From the NCBI RefSeq assembly GCF_000214135.1, contig NZ_AFIE01000002.1, positions 166,442 through 230,441 of the forward strand: a stretch of 64,000 nt of DNA, in the 5' to 3' direction. This document shows, piece after piece, positions 17,204 to 27,247 of the stretch; position 1 is the first letter of the stretch, and each line of letters begins with the position of its first letter. Origin of the DNA: Acinetobacter sp. P8-3-8. Lineage in GTDB: Bacteria > Pseudomonadota > Gammaproteobacteria > Pseudomonadales > Moraxellaceae. A program made the translations under genes and the position numbers. The notes beneath the pieces were generated by a model. It ran no database searches, was not told the origin of the DNA, and saw only the letters and a program-made list of their open reading frames with translations.

Positions 17204-19294
17204 ATGACGCAGATCATGCCCGCTTCAAACAGTTTCCAACACAGTTCAGCAACCTATATTAATCGTGAGATTTCACTATTAGCATTTCACCAACGGGTTT
17301 TGGCACAAGCCAAAGATGAAAATCATCCATTATTAGAACGTTTGAATTTTTTAATTATTTTTTCAAGAAACTTAGATGAATTTTTTGAAGTACGTGTCGC
17401 AAGTTTAATGAAACAAATTGACTTAAACAGCATCACTACCGCACCAGACGGCATTCCGAATGAGGTTGTTTTACAACAAATTTCAGAAAATACTCACCAA
17501 GCAGTACAAGACCAATATGACACTTTAAACCATGTGTTATTGCCCCAATTAGAAAATTATGGCGTTAAATTTATTCAATACAACAACATCCAAAAGAAAC
17601 ATTTAGAATGGATAAAAAACTATTTCTTTAAACAAGTTCAACCTGTAGTTACTCCGATTAGCCTTGATCCTGCACATCCTTTTCCACGGTTGGTCAATAA
17701 AAGTCTGAATTTTATCGTTACACTTGAAGGTAAAGATGCTTTTGGGCGGCAGATTGAATTGGCCATTGTCCCAGCACCTCGCTCATTGCCTCGTATTGTC
17801 CGTTTACCTGATGAATTGACCAATGGTGAGGAACATTACATTTTACTCTCAGCCATTATTCAGCAACATATCAATGATTTATTCCCTGGAATGACAGCAA
17901 CAGGTTGTTATCAATTTCGTGTTACGCGTAATGCTGATTTAACCTTGGCGGCAGATGTTGACGACTTAGCTGTCGCTTTAAAAGATGAATTATCTTCACG
18001 TCGTTTTGGTCGAGCAGTTCGTTTAGAAGTTGCAAACCATTGCCCAGACTCGATTAATTCTTATTTACTAGAACAATTCGATTTAGACCCACAACATTTG
18101 TATCAGGTCGATGGACCTGTGAATTTGACACGCTTAATAACAAATTTTGATATTCCAGAATTACGCTTTAAAGCATTTCAATCTGTCATTCCAAAAGCAT
18201 TACGTAATCCACACCAAATATTCGAAGTCTTAAGCAAACAAGATGTGTTATTACACCATCCTTTTGATTCTTTTAAGCCTGTTATTAATCTACTTAAAGA
18301 AGCTGCCAAAGATCCCAACGTATTGGCAATTAAACAAACTTTATACCGTAGTGGCCCAGACTCGGAAATTGTTCAAGTGCTTGCTGAGGCAGCACGTAAT
18401 GGCAAAGAAGTGACAGCGATTATTGAGTTACGTGCTCGTTTTGATGAAGAATCCAATATTATTGTCGCCAATATTTTACAAGAAGCAGGTGCTGTGGTGG
18501 TTTACGGCATTGTTGGCTATAAAACACATGCCAAAATGATTTTAATCGTGCGACGTGAAGGTGAAAAATTAAAACGCTATGTTCACCTTGGCACTGGAAA
18601 CTATCACGCTGGCAATGCCAAAATGTATACCGATTATGGCTTATTAACAACTGAACCTGATCTCTGTGAAGATGTACATAAAATCTTCCAAGAGCTTACA
18701 GGCATGGGACGTATGGCGAAGTCTAAAAAGATGTTTCACGCCCCCTTTACCTTGCATGCTCAATTACTACAATTAATTGAAAATGAAACTGCTTTTGCGA
18801 AGTCAGGACGACCTGCTCGAATCATCATAAAAGTGAATGCTTTGACCGAACCACGACTGATTGCAGCTTTATATAGAGCCTCACAAGCGGGTGTAAAAAT
18901 TGAACTGATTATCCGTTCAATTTGTTGTTTAAGACCACAAATACAGGATTTATCTGAAAATATTACTGTACGCTCAATTGTAGGACGTTTTTTAGAACAT
19001 ACACGCGTTTATTATTTTCACAACGATGGTGATGAAAAACTGTATTGTTCAAGCGCGGACTGGATGGGACGTAATCTATTTTCACGGGTTGAAACATGCT
19101 TTCCTATAGAAGATAAAAAGCTTAAAAAACAAATCATTGAGTTTGGTTTATTGAGCTATTTAAAAGACAATATTCGAGCTTGGGAATTGGATGCACATGA
19201 GCAATGGCATGTTGTTCGCCCTAAAAAAGACCAAGCTGCTTATATTGCCCAACAAGTATTAATGGAACAACGTGTTATTACTACTACGGCTTAA
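17204..19294 (+). CDS. ppk1: Polyphosphate kinase 1
   Basis: Makes inorganic polyphosphate from ATP. The 696-residue protein has the N-terminal PPK signature [33 protein letters not shown], the autophosphorylated histidine in KTHAKM near residue 441, and the following [19 protein letters not shown]. The upstream region has CTGTCAT at 17152-17158, which matches one half of a PhoB box, but a clear second half is not visible. It is a single-gene unit. The start could lie at the ATG at 17216 instead. Confidence 0.95.
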   Translation: MTQIMPASNSFQHSSATYINREISLLAFHQRVLAQAKDENHPLLERLNFLIIFSRNLDEFFEVRVASLMKQIDLNSITTAPDGIPNEVVLQQISENTHQAVQDQYDTLNHVLLPQLENYGVKFIQYNNIQKKHLEWIKNYFFKQVQPVVTPISLDPAHPFPRLVNKSLNFIVTLEGKDAFGRQIELAIVPAPRSLPRIVRLPDELTNGEEHYILLSAIIQQHINDLFPGMTATGCYQFRVTRNADLTLAADVDDLAVALKDELSSRRFGRAVRLEVANHCPDSINSYLLEQFDLDPQHLYQVDGPVNLTRLITNFDIPELRFKAFQSVIPKALRNPHQIFEVLSKQDVLLHHPFDSFKPVINLLKEAAKDPNVLAIKQTLYRSGPDSEIVQVLAEAARNGKEVTAIIELRARFDEESNIIVANILQEAGAVVVYGIVGYKTHAKMILIVRREGEKLKRYVHLGTGNYHAGNAKMYTDYGLLTTEPDLCEDVHKIFQELTGMGRMAKSKKMFHAPFTLHAQLLQLIENETAFAKSGRPARIIIKVNALTEPRLIAALYRASQAGVKIELIIRSICCLRPQIQDLSENITVRSIVGRFLEHTRVYYFHNDGDEKLYCSSADWMGRNLFSRVETCFPIEDKKLKKQIIEFGLLSYLKDNIRAWELDAHEQWHVVRPKKDQAAYIAQQVLMEQRVITTTA

Positions 19295-19326
19295 AATTAG
19301 TCGAGAAACTTAGGTAATCAAAAGAT

Positions 19327-19653
19327 TTATTGCATAAACCCAATATATCGAGAATATCCTTCTATGCCTAAACTCGCTTTGTAAATTAAATAGTTAGGGT
19401 ATTCCGAACTTGTTAATTCACTAAAAATATTGAGACCTTGATCATCATGTGCATGTATCTCATCCACACTGCGTTGCATGGTGCTTTCAAATTCATCAGC
19501 AATATATTCAAAGCCCAAATCCATCGCTATAAATAATGTATGCTCGCATGGCTGAATATATTGTTCTTCATTCCAATCAATAACAGCATGTTGACAATGT
19601 GGGCATGTAACATTTTCTTGATAATTTTCTAGCGTGATCAGTTGAAATGGCAT
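19327..19653 (-). CDS. Hypothetical protein with CPxC motif
   Basis: A 108-residue soluble acidic protein. CPHC at residues 17-20 plus a later Cys-x-His (PCEH) suggest a small zinc site. The rest carries no motif I know. It is convergent with ppk1 and stands alone. Length and codon use look genuine. Confidence 0.55.
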   Translation of the reverse strand: MPFQLITLENYQENVTCPHCQHAVIDWNEEQYIQPCEHTLFIAMDLGFEYIADEFESTMQRSVDEIHAHDDQGLNIFSELTSSEYPNYLIYKASLGIEGYSRYIGFMQ

Positions 19654-19784
19654 AGCGTTTGGAACAGAATAAAATTATATTTTAAACGAGTTCGGGGAAA
19701 TTAGACACTCGTTTTAAACATGTGTTTTTAAGTGGTTTAATGATTTTTATATTTTGAATAGATATCAAAAAAGATAAGGATATT

Positions 19785-20213
19785 ATGTCAACAATTGAAA
19801 AAGCGATTGCTTTAGCGGCACGTAAGCATTCTGGTCAAAAAGATAAAGCACAACAACCTTATATTTTCCACCCACTCAGATTGATGTTTAAAGTTAAAAC
19901 ACCTGATCAACAAATCGTTGCCGTATTGCATGATATTTTAGAAGATACTGATACCACGGTTGTTGATTTAATTTCTTTAGGATTCAGCCAAAACATTGTC
20001 GATGCCATTTTGGCACTCACTAAAAAAGAAGGCGAATCACGTATTGAAGCAGCCTATCGTGCTGTAAAAAATCCAATTGCTCGCGTTGTCAAACTTGCAG
20101 ATGTTGCAGATAATATGGATTTGTCTCGAATTCCTCATCCAAGCGCTAAAGATTGGTTACGATTAGAAGAATATAAGAAAGTTCAATATATTCTTCTTAC
20201 AGCAACTGCTTGA
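19785..20213 (+). CDS. HD-domain phosphohydrolase, possible small alarmone hydrolase
   Basis: A 142-residue single-domain protein. It carries the HD-fold metal residues in the order seen in the hydrolase domain of SpoT/RelA: His15 in RKHSGQ, HP at 29-30, HD at 49-50, the ED pair at 53-54 in HDILEDT, and KLADVADN at 103-110. There is no synthetase, TGS or ACT domain. This matches MESH1-like small alarmone hydrolases that remove pyrophosphate from (p)ppGpp. The start follows AAGGAT. Substrate is inferred. Confidence 0.8.
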   Translation: MSTIEKAIALAARKHSGQKDKAQQPYIFHPLRLMFKVKTPDQQIVAVLHDILEDTDTTVVDLISLGFSQNIVDAILALTKKEGESRIEAAYRAVKNPIARVVKLADVADNMDLSRIPHPSAKDWLRLEEYKKVQYILLTATA

Positions 20214-20329
20214 TTTTAAATTGCTCATTTATGGATTAAATATGTTTTATCAACACAATTTAAAATTGACTTTTTGCAACAATCAAGTTTAATAACACTT
20301 AATTGTTGCAATTATGGAATGTCGTAACC

Positions 20330-21229
20330 ATGCTCTCAGATTTGGATGATTTTTATTGTTTTGGCTTAGTGGTTGAGCATGGTGGTTTTAGTGCAGCCGA
20401 ACGTGCAACAGATATTCCCAAATCTAAATTGAGTCGTCGTGTTTATAATTTAGAAGAAAAATTAGGTGTTAGATTAATTCAACGTAGCTCACGCCATTTC
20501 GCAGTCACCGATATTGGCATGAACATTTACCGTCATGCACAAGTCATGATTAATGCTGCTCAATCTGCACATGACTTGGTTGATCATTTAAGCGAGCAAC
20601 CTCGAGGCGTCATTAAAGTCAGCGTGCCTGTTTCAATTGCACAAAATGAACTCTCTAAAATATTACCTGACTTTTTAAAAACTTACCCTGAGATCAAAGT
20701 TCAACTCATGGTCAGTAATCGCCGTATCGACATTGTCAATGAAGGCTTTGATATCGCTTTACGTGTTCGTGCCAATTTAGATGATGATCCGAGTCTAGTT
20801 CTTAGAAAATTCGAAAAAATTGAACAGCATTTATTTGCAAGCCAAGCTTATTTAAATGAATATGGCATGTTAAAAAAACCTGAAGATTTAACCGAACATC
20901 GTATTTTAAGCATGGTGGATGAACACCTTGATCAACAAATGGTATTGCATGATCAGGATAACAACCAACAAAAAATCAAAATCAATCCAGTGTTAATGGG
21001 TTCAGATTTGATGATGTTAGCAAAATTAGCCAGTCAAAATTGTGGTATTGCCCTACTTCCAGACACCATTGCCAATGATTATGCTTTAACAGGTGAATTG
21101 GTTCGTGTACTTCCAGACTGGAAAGCACCACACGGTATTTTTCATGCGGTTTATCCATCACGGCGTGGCTTACTTCCTGCGGTACGTGTTTTTATTGATT
21201 ATTTAGTCAAACATTTAAGTAAATACTAA
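20330..21229 (+). CDS. LysR-family regulator
   Basis: A 299-residue LysR regulator: winged helix-turn-helix at residues 1-60 (FGLVVEHGGFSAAERATDIP then KSKLSRRVYNLEEKLG) and a periplasmic-binding-like effector domain. The ATG at 20330 is the normal family start; the frame also allows TTG at 20303. No divergent partner gene lies beside it, so the target is unclear. A terminator (21330-21360) follows after 100 bases. Confidence 0.85.
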   Translation: MLSDLDDFYCFGLVVEHGGFSAAERATDIPKSKLSRRVYNLEEKLGVRLIQRSSRHFAVTDIGMNIYRHAQVMINAAQSAHDLVDHLSEQPRGVIKVSVPVSIAQNELSKILPDFLKTYPEIKVQLMVSNRRIDIVNEGFDIALRVRANLDDDPSLVLRKFEKIEQHLFASQAYLNEYGMLKKPEDLTEHRILSMVDEHLDQQMVLHDQDNNQQKIKINPVLMGSDLMMLAKLASQNCGIALLPDTIANDYALTGELVRVLPDWKAPHGIFHAVYPSRRGLLPAVRVFIDYLVKHLSKY

Positions 21230-21540
21230 GCTCAAGAAATATTAAAATTTATGATCTATGTTGATGAATTAATGCTTTGATTGATCACTTAGGTACTCGC
21301 TTAATGATGAACTGATTCGCTAATAAAACTGGAGAATAAGAAAGCTATTCTCCAATTTTATGATCAAAATCATCAAGCCTGTTTTAATTTTAGCGTTATG
21401 CACTGAAATACATGAGCTACTTTATCGCTAAATATCTCTGAATAAACTTAAATTGCTAAACTTGCTTAGAATCATTTGTCCATTACCCCTAATTCTTGAT
21501 ACCATCGCTACTGCTTAATTCCAGTGTTTTCTTGATTTTT
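21230..21540. other. Intergenic region before trmA
   Basis: No gene is visible. It holds one hairpin terminator (21330-21360). The last 50 bases are likely to contain the trmA promoter, but I cannot name clear -35/-10 boxes. Confidence 0.5.
21330..21360 (+). terminator. Terminator between LysR gene and trmA
   Basis: Stem TGGAGAATA / TATTCTCCA with a 7-base loop, followed by ATTTTA. Confidence 0.65.
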
Positions 21541-22623
21541 ATGACTTCATCTTATCAACAACAGCTTGATGCCAAAATTGAACGTATCCAAACTCAATTT
21601 GCTGAATTCAATCCACCATCTTTAGAAGTTTTTGTCTCACCAGAGCAACATTTTCGTATGCGTGCTGAATTCCGTATTTGGCACACTGATGATGATATGT
21701 TCTACGCCATGTTTGAACGTGATGCAGATCAGCAAAAAACGGTGGTTCGTATTGATGAATTTCCAATTGCAGATCAAAGCATTAACACACTGATGCCAAT
21801 TTTATTGGCAGAATTAAAGAATAATACTGTACTTTCAAAACGCCTTTTCGAGATTCATTTTTTAACAACGCTCAAAGGTGAAATGTTAGTTTCGCTTATT
21901 TATCGTGCGCCATTGAATGAAGAATGGGAAGGTTTAGCCAAACAACTGGCTGAAAAACTCAATATTAAATTGATTGGTCGTAGCCGTGGTCAAAAAGTCA
22001 TTTTAACCGATGAATTTGTGGTTGAAGAACTCGAAGTGTTTGGACGTAAATTTCAATATAAACAAATTGAAAGTAGCTTTACTCAACCCAATGCGCAAGT
22101 CTGTCAAAAAATGTTGGAATGGGCTTGTGATTGCGTTGAAAAATCTGATCAAGATTTACTTGAATTATACTGCGGTAATGGTAATTTCACTTTGCCTTTA
22201 TCATTAAAATTCAATCGTGTACTTGCAACTGAATTGGCAAAATCTTCAGTATATGCAGCGCAATGGAATATTGAAAAAAACAACATTGATAATATTCAAA
22301 TTGCACGACTTTCTGCGGAAGAATTTACCCAAGCCTACAATGGTGAACGTGAATTCCGTCGTTTGCAGGAAGCCGAAATTGACATTCAAAGCTACAATTT
22401 TGACAGCGTTTTTGTCGACCCACCACGTGCAGGAATCGATGACGATACCCTAAAACTATTGCAAGGCTTTGAACGTATTCTTTATATTTCATGTAATCCT
22501 GACACTTTGCATGACAATTTAAAAGTATTACTACAAACCCATAAAATCGTAAAATTTGCGATGTTTGATCAATTCCCATACACACATCATGTTGAATCAG
22601 GTGTTCTTCTAGAAAAGATTTAA
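21541..22623 (+). CDS. trmA: tRNA (uracil-5-)-methyltransferase
   Basis: Makes 5-methyluridine at position 54 of tRNA with S-adenosylmethionine. The 360-residue protein has the SAM motif [14 protein letters not shown] near residue 205, DPPRAG near 293 and the catalytic cysteine in YISCNPDT near 319. TrmA-specific length, with no iron-sulfur cysteines as in RlmC/RlmD. I chose ATG 21541 because TrmA begins shortly before [10 protein letters not shown]; the frame stays open upstream to an ATG at 21496. Confidence 0.9.
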   Translation: MTSSYQQQLDAKIERIQTQFAEFNPPSLEVFVSPEQHFRMRAEFRIWHTDDDMFYAMFERDADQQKTVVRIDEFPIADQSINTLMPILLAELKNNTVLSKRLFEIHFLTTLKGEMLVSLIYRAPLNEEWEGLAKQLAEKLNIKLIGRSRGQKVILTDEFVVEELEVFGRKFQYKQIESSFTQPNAQVCQKMLEWACDCVEKSDQDLLELYCGNGNFTLPLSLKFNRVLATELAKSSVYAAQWNIEKNNIDNIQIARLSAEEFTQAYNGEREFRRLQEAEIDIQSYNFDSVFVDPPRAGIDDDTLKLLQGFERILYISCNPDTLHDNLKVLLQTHKIVKFAMFDQFPYTHHVESGVLLEKI

Positions 22624-22641
22624 ACAATTTATTACAACAGT

Positions 22642-22673
22642 AACAATGCGGATCAAATCGATTTTGCATTGTT
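22642..22673 (+). terminator. Hairpin after trmA
   Basis: Stem AACAATGC / GCATTGTT with a 16-base loop, then ATTATTT; a weak terminator. Confidence 0.5.
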
Positions 22674-22871
22674 ATTATTTAAGTTAAATCCATATATATC
22701 AATTCATTATATGAATTTAACTTTATCAATCTTGAATAACCACATAGCTTAAAAATTAGAATAATGCTTCATTTGAGTGCTTAATTGCTTCTTCTCTAAG
22801 CATGAAACGCTTGTATTTTAGAAAAAAAAGATTATATTTCGAACTATGTTAGGTTGCGTATGAAAGGCTCT

Positions 22872-23102
22872 ATGAGTTTTTGGCAAAAGCTGTTTAAGGC
22901 TGAAGATACACTGCAAAATGAACATAAAAATCAAATTGCATGTGTTGAAAATGATTGTTCTTGTAAATCCAATGATCAACTTTTATCTGCGTTGAACAAT
23001 GCGACAGATCAAGATGTGATTACTGGAATTAAGAAAGTGCTGATTTCACGTGGTTTCAGTAAAAAAGAACTCAACCAATTACAGCATCCTTCTATTCAAT
23101 AG
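22872..23102 (+). CDS. Hypothetical protein, small, cysteine cluster
   Basis: About 76 residues. The N-terminal helix FWQKLFKAEDTL precedes a short cysteine cluster, CVENDCSC, and the C-terminal half is helical and ends GFSKKELNQLQHPSIQ. I favour ATG 22872, six bases after AAAGG; ATG 22860 and TTG 22854 are alternatives. The cysteines may bind metal. No family recognised, but a strong terminator follows directly. Confidence 0.6.
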   Translation: MSFWQKLFKAEDTLQNEHKNQIACVENDCSCKSNDQLLSALNNATDQDVITGIKKVLISRGFSKKELNQLQHPSIQ

Positions 23103-23118
23103 TCATGGATGATGGTTC

Positions 23119-23150
23119 AAAAAAGCATTCAGTTTACTGGATGCTTTTTT
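23119..23150. terminator. Bidirectional-looking terminator
   Basis: AAAAAAGCATTCAG / CTGGATGCTTTTTT around a short loop, with one mismatch, 17 bases after the small cysteine-cluster gene. Confidence 0.8.
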
Positions 23151-23375
23151 ATGGTCATAAGTTTCATAATATTCACGGTAACTTTGTCCGAAAATCCCCC
23201 CTTAAATACGTCATCCTTGCCCTTTCTGAACTGTTTCAAAAATGATTCACTAAAACAACAATCACATTTCTCATAAAACTTAAATAAAACTATAGCTTAA
23301 CAATGATTTTAAGTTTGAATTTTATTTATAAGGATTTTAGAGAAGTCATAAGAATACATTCAAGGACAGAAATCT

Positions 23376-24617
23376 ATGCAAATAAGACCACTTTTTCTCA
23401 GTATGATGAGTATATTCGCAAGTACATATTGCCATTCAGCAGCCATGGATCAATCAGGACAATCCATACTTGCCTTTCTCGAAGAAAAAAATTATTTTGA
23501 AGTCAATGCGACAACCATTGATCCTGATATTTCAGGGCAAGTTCGTGATCGACCAGACTTAGTTAATGCAGATAGCCGTGATCTCGGTACTGGCGACATG
23601 GCACAATCATTTCAATATTATAATGCTGCACTCAAACTTCAAATTGCGCCAAAGCTTTCATTTGGACTCATTTACGATCAACCTTATGGCGCTGAGGTAG
23701 AATACCCATTACGAAGCAATAATACATTTTCAGACAATGAAATCAGCCATCAAGGTACAACTGTTGATGTGAACTCGCAAAATATAAGTACATTATTTGG
23801 TTTTCAGCCCAACGCTCATTTGAATTTTTACGCTGGTGCTGCATATCAGACAGTCAAAGGTAAAGTTTCCTTACGTGGTAACTCTATGAGCATTTTTAAT
23901 GGTTATGATGCCTATATGAAACAAGACAGTGCAATGGGATGGTTAGCAGGTGCTTCATTCCAAATACCTGAAATAGCGCTTAAAGCGGCAATTACCTATC
24001 GTTCTAAAATTAAACATAAGATGGATGCACAGGAAACGATATTTTCTGAACCTTTAATCATCACTCAAGCGAGTGAAGCTGAAATCAGCACACCTCAATC
24101 GGTCAATTTAGACTTTCAAACAGGTGTTTATAAAGATACTTTGGCTTATTTAAATGCACGTTGGGTGAATTGGAAAGATCTCACAATTCGTCCAACTCAG
24201 TTTGGCGCACTGACTGAATTGGTAACAACAGAGTTGAGTCAGGGTACATACACCAAAGGCTTTAATCTCGATGAATATAAAAAAGATCAATACAGTATTA
24301 CGCTAGGTGTAGGTCATCAATTTACAGATCACTGGAGTGCATCGACAGATGTGAGTTGGGATTCTGGCACTGGCAATCCTGCATCTGTACTTAATCCAAC
24401 GAAAGGTGGCTGGGGATTAGGTTTAGGTGTTCAATATGCGCCTGCATCGAATTACTTTATTGCTGCTGGCGTTAAATATTTCTGGATTGGTGATGTCACC
24501 GCTCAAGATGGAACGTATTACATTCCTATTCCCGGTGCATCTGAAATAGCACAACAAGGTGACTATAGCGACAATACGGCGATTGGATATGGTCTGAAAA
24601 TAGGTTATCGCTTTTAA
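23376..24617 (+). CDS. OmpP1/FadL-family outer membrane transporter
   Basis: A 413-residue outer-membrane beta-barrel protein with a signal peptide of about 22 residues (cleavage near CHSAA). Alternating hydrophobic strands run through the sequence and it ends in an aromatic beta-signal, KIGYRF. Overall layout, including the GWGLGLGVQYAP strand and the C-terminal GYGLKIGYRF, is that of FadL-like porins, which admit long-chain fatty acids and other hydrophobic compounds. It stands alone with a terminator behind it. Substrate unknown. Confidence 0.8.
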   Translation: MQIRPLFLSMMSIFASTYCHSAAMDQSGQSILAFLEEKNYFEVNATTIDPDISGQVRDRPDLVNADSRDLGTGDMAQSFQYYNAALKLQIAPKLSFGLIYDQPYGAEVEYPLRSNNTFSDNEISHQGTTVDVNSQNISTLFGFQPNAHLNFYAGAAYQTVKGKVSLRGNSMSIFNGYDAYMKQDSAMGWLAGASFQIPEIALKAAITYRSKIKHKMDAQETIFSEPLIITQASEAEISTPQSVNLDFQTGVYKDTLAYLNARWVNWKDLTIRPTQFGALTELVTTELSQGTYTKGFNLDEYKKDQYSITLGVGHQFTDHWSASTDVSWDSGTGNPASVLNPTKGGWGLGLGVQYAPASNYFIAAGVKYFWIGDVTAQDGTYYIPIPGASEIAQQGDYSDNTAIGYGLKIGYRF

Positions 24618-24680
24618 AATTTCAAAGTAAAATATTAAAGTATTGTGTCAATATCTAGAAAACAGGAACAAAAGATCTTT

Positions 24681-24710
24681 AAAGACCATAGCGACAAGCC
24701 TATGGTCTTT
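24681..24710 (+). terminator. Terminator after the FadL-like gene
   Basis: Perfect 11-bp stem AAAGACCATAG / CTATGGTCTTT with an 8-base loop, 64 bases after the stop. Confidence 0.7.
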
Positions 24711-24814
24711 ATCCATAAAATGCCTATAAATACATCTAAATATTGATTTTATATGTTATAAATCAATTGCTGTTCTAACCATAATTTATACCCATATAAA
24801 AATTTGAGGGATAT

Positions 24815-25060
24815 ATGAAACATTTACTTTTCGTTCCAGTCTTTGCAATCGCAACACTTTTAACTGCATGTAGCAATATGCCAAAGGAGTGTGAAGAATC
24901 TTGGAAACACATGGAAGAAATCGCTAAAAAAAGCGGAATTCCAGAATCAGCGTTGAAAGAACAAAAGAAAGCATTTGAAGAACAAATTAAAAGCTTATCT
25001 AAAGATGAAGCAATTCAAACCTGTAAAGCGCAATCTTCTATTCTAGGCATGGTTAAATAG
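24815..25060 (+). CDS. Small lipoprotein, DUF5339-like
   Basis: An 81-residue protein with a lipoprotein signal peptide, lipobox LLTAC with the modified Cys19. The mature part (about 62 residues) is a charged helical hairpin with two further cysteines (KECEESW and IQTCKAQ) able to form a disulfide. This pattern matches DUF5339 proteins common in Acinetobacter and relatives; role unknown. Good ribosome binding site (TTGAGGGATAT). Confidence 0.75.
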   Translation: MKHLLFVPVFAIATLLTACSNMPKECEESWKHMEEIAKKSGIPESALKEQKKAFEEQIKSLSKDEAIQTCKAQSSILGMVK

Positions 25061-25092
25061 CAAATAACCTATTTTCAAATAAAAACCAAACC

Positions 25093-25126
25093 ATGATACA
25101 GCGTCTATAAACGCTGTATCATTTTG
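25093..25126. terminator. Bidirectional terminator
   Basis: Perfect 11-bp stem ATGATACAGCG / CGCTGTATCAT with an 8-base loop and T-rich 3' flank, between two convergent genes. Confidence 0.8.
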
Positions 25127-25133
25127 ATTTATT

Positions 25134-25916
25134 TTATTGTTTATTGTGCTTAATGTTTAATTCATCGCAATTTTGAGATTCACTAAAAATAAACATTGGT
25201 CCTAAATCATAAATTTGGTCATGCCGTTTCGCTTGCGGTATAAACGCACTCGAAATCGAACCATCGAGATACAAAGCTTGATCAACATTAAGATGCTTTT
25301 TAAAGATATTTGCAAAGTCATAAAAATTCATCTTTTCACGACTAATCACAAAATAAAGCTGATTGTTTTTAATTCCAACACCATTTCTAATTTTTAAAGA
25401 GTCTGAACTCGGGCTAAAAATCGAATTAATTTTTCCATTCAGCAATAACATCGGCCCTGACTGTGTTGCAAATTCTGCTTTAAAATTGGATTGCGCATAT
25501 TGTTTCGTTGTCAAAATCACCGCTTGTTTTTTATTCCATGCTACAACACCATTCGGTTGTAGAAAAAAATTACCAAATTGATTGGTGCTCAAATTCAATG
25601 GACTGCGTTGTTTAAATTGTTCGACATACAAACCCACTGGCGAGAAATTCGCATGGTACATTCCTGCATTCATTGCAAAACTTAATTTACACTTCGGTAA
25701 GGTTTTTTGAACAGTATTAAATTTTTTATAAGCAATACCCTGCTGATTATTCAACACCAATTGCAGTTGATCTAAACGATCTATCCGAACAGCGTCTGCA
25801 ATAATACGCTGATTTTGTTGAATTTGAATGTAATCCGTACTGGCTTGAATGTGTAGTGCTAAAGCACTCAACCCCAGTAATGATGATAAACCCAAAATCA
25901 TTTTTGTAAGTTTCAT
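25134..25916 (-). CDS. Phosphodiester glycosidase (NAGPA/DUF2233) family protein
   Basis: A 260-residue exported protein: a signal peptide of about 25 residues (cleavage near IQAS), then a domain with FAMNAGMYHANFSPVGLYV, QSGPMLLLNGK, and YLDGSISSAF. These are the conserved blocks of the phosphodiester glycosidase family related to the uncovering enzyme and to bacterial YigE. Likely periplasmic, acting on a sugar phosphodiester, substrate unknown. It stands as a single gene. Confidence 0.8.
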   Translation of the reverse strand: MKLTKMILGLSSLLGLSALALHIQASTDYIQIQQNQRIIADAVRIDRLDQLQLVLNNQQGIAYKKFNTVQKTLPKCKLSFAMNAGMYHANFSPVGLYVEQFKQRSPLNLSTNQFGNFFLQPNGVVAWNKKQAVILTTKQYAQSNFKAEFATQSGPMLLLNGKINSIFSPSSDSLKIRNGVGIKNNQLYFVISREKMNFYDFANIFKKHLNVDQALYLDGSISSAFIPQAKRHDQIYDLGPMFIFSESQNCDELNIKHNKQ

Positions 25917-26120
25917 GGATTTCTAAATCAAGCTTTTAATGATTCAACTTTGATCATTCTACAATGCATCGCGAATAATAATGAATATTATTTATCATTT
26001 TAGATGCATTTATTTACGCAATTATCAATTGTAAAACTACCATATTCTCCTCAGCTCGCTATAATGAAATGACCCTTTCAATTAAATACATGTGTACACT
26101 TAATTTGAACTGAGTGGAAT

Positions 26121-26657
26121 ATGCTAAAAAAACGCTTATATCATTACCCTTTAGGTGCTCATCTTATCGTTAAGCATTTTGGCTATAGCCATCATGGCAT
26201 CTATGCGGGCAAAGGCCGAGTTATTCATTATTCAGGTTTTGCGCATCTTTTTAAGAAACGCCCAATTGAACTTACATCCTTAGAAAAATTCGCGCACGGC
26301 AAAAATATTGCAGTTCGTCATTATGATTCACCTAAATATAAAGGTCGCCATATCGTGCGTCGTATGCGTTTACGTATGCATGAAAATAACTACCATTTGA
26401 TTATTAACAACTGCGAACATCTCTGTAGCTGGGCGATTACTGATATTGAAAGTAGTCCACAAGTTGTCAAAATGATGAACCGATTAACCACCATTGGCTA
26501 TATCAGTTCAATCATGACCTATATGAATGGACTATTTCTTACTTTGGCAACGACCTGTTTCGCCTTAGTGCTTTATATTAAAATGAAGCTTAAAGCCCAA
26601 GCTAAGTTAAAACTGCCAACTTATTTAAGCTTAAAAGAACAGCAAACTAAGAAATAA
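26121..26657 (+). CDS. LRAT/NlpC-P60-like acyltransferase or peptidase with C-terminal membrane helix
   Basis: A 178-residue protein with the LRAT-type permuted papain-fold signature: a His pair in YSHHGIYAGKGRVIHY (His24/25 and His36) and the nucleophile Cys98 in NNCEHLCSW. Residues about 130-155 form a hydrophobic helix, followed by a basic tail, so the domain is probably held on the inner-membrane surface. Family members are acyltransferases or hydrolases on lipids. No operon partner is present. The start ATG follows AGTGGAAT. Confidence 0.8.
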   Translation: MLKKRLYHYPLGAHLIVKHFGYSHHGIYAGKGRVIHYSGFAHLFKKRPIELTSLEKFAHGKNIAVRHYDSPKYKGRHIVRRMRLRMHENNYHLIINNCEHLCSWAITDIESSPQVVKMMNRLTTIGYISSIMTYMNGLFLTLATTCFALVLYIKMKLKAQAKLKLPTYLSLKEQQTKK

Positions 26658-26713
26658 GCTATTTGGCAATTTTTAGATATCAATAATAAGCTGAATCATC
26701 AAACTGGTTTACA

Positions 26714-27160
26714 TCATTCAAATGGCGGAAATTTATCTTCAATTAAATTCAATCTTAGACCATGCTCTAAATAAGCTTTTAAATTATCAATAACAGTAGT
26801 AAAACCACCTGTAGCATCGATAATAAAAGCAATAAGTTCAGCACCTTGTAGTGGAATATCGTAATTTCTAATTTTCAAATACGTTTTGTCTGGGCTAACT
26901 TCTTCAAAAATAAAATCGACAGTCGATCTAGGTTCACCCCATACAATTTGAATTAATTTATTTTCAATAATACGCAATACTTTGACTTGTGTATCGACTT
27001 GATATTTATCCCAAGACCATGTGACTGTTTGCCCTTGCTCTAATTTTCCTGTAGAAGAATTAAACCAAAACCGTTGTGTAACTTCAGGGTCAATAAAAGC
27101 TTCAAAAACTTCTTGGACTGGATTGCGGATCAACATTTGGGTTTCAATGGTTGGATTCAT
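26714..27160 (-). CDS. SRPBCC (AHSA1-like) domain protein
   Basis: A 148-residue START/Bet v1-fold protein with the family opening IRNPVQEVFEAFIDPE and the aromatic segment TQRFWFNSSTGKLEQG. Such proteins have a hydrophobic cavity; their roles differ widely. I chose ATG 27160 because GGAGAA lies just upstream; an ATG at 27205 would add 15 residues without a domain. It precedes nothing it is clearly linked to. Confidence 0.75.
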   Translation of the reverse strand: MNPTIETQMLIRNPVQEVFEAFIDPEVTQRFWFNSSTGKLEQGQTVTWSWDKYQVDTQVKVLRIIENKLIQIVWGEPRSTVDFIFEEVSPDKTYLKIRNYDIPLQGAELIAFIIDATGGFTTVIDNLKAYLEHGLRLNLIEDKFPPFE

Positions 27161-27247
27161 TTTATTCTCCAAATTTATTGTATTAACAAAGTGATACCAT
27201 AACATTCAGCATTTAGGTATCACGATTTTGTTAATAAATTTAATGCA

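Noticed and set aside
23303-23500. A 65-codon plus-strand frame over the start of the FadL-like gene
   Set aside because: It overlaps the signal peptide region of the porin in another frame; the porin start and its signal peptide are clear.
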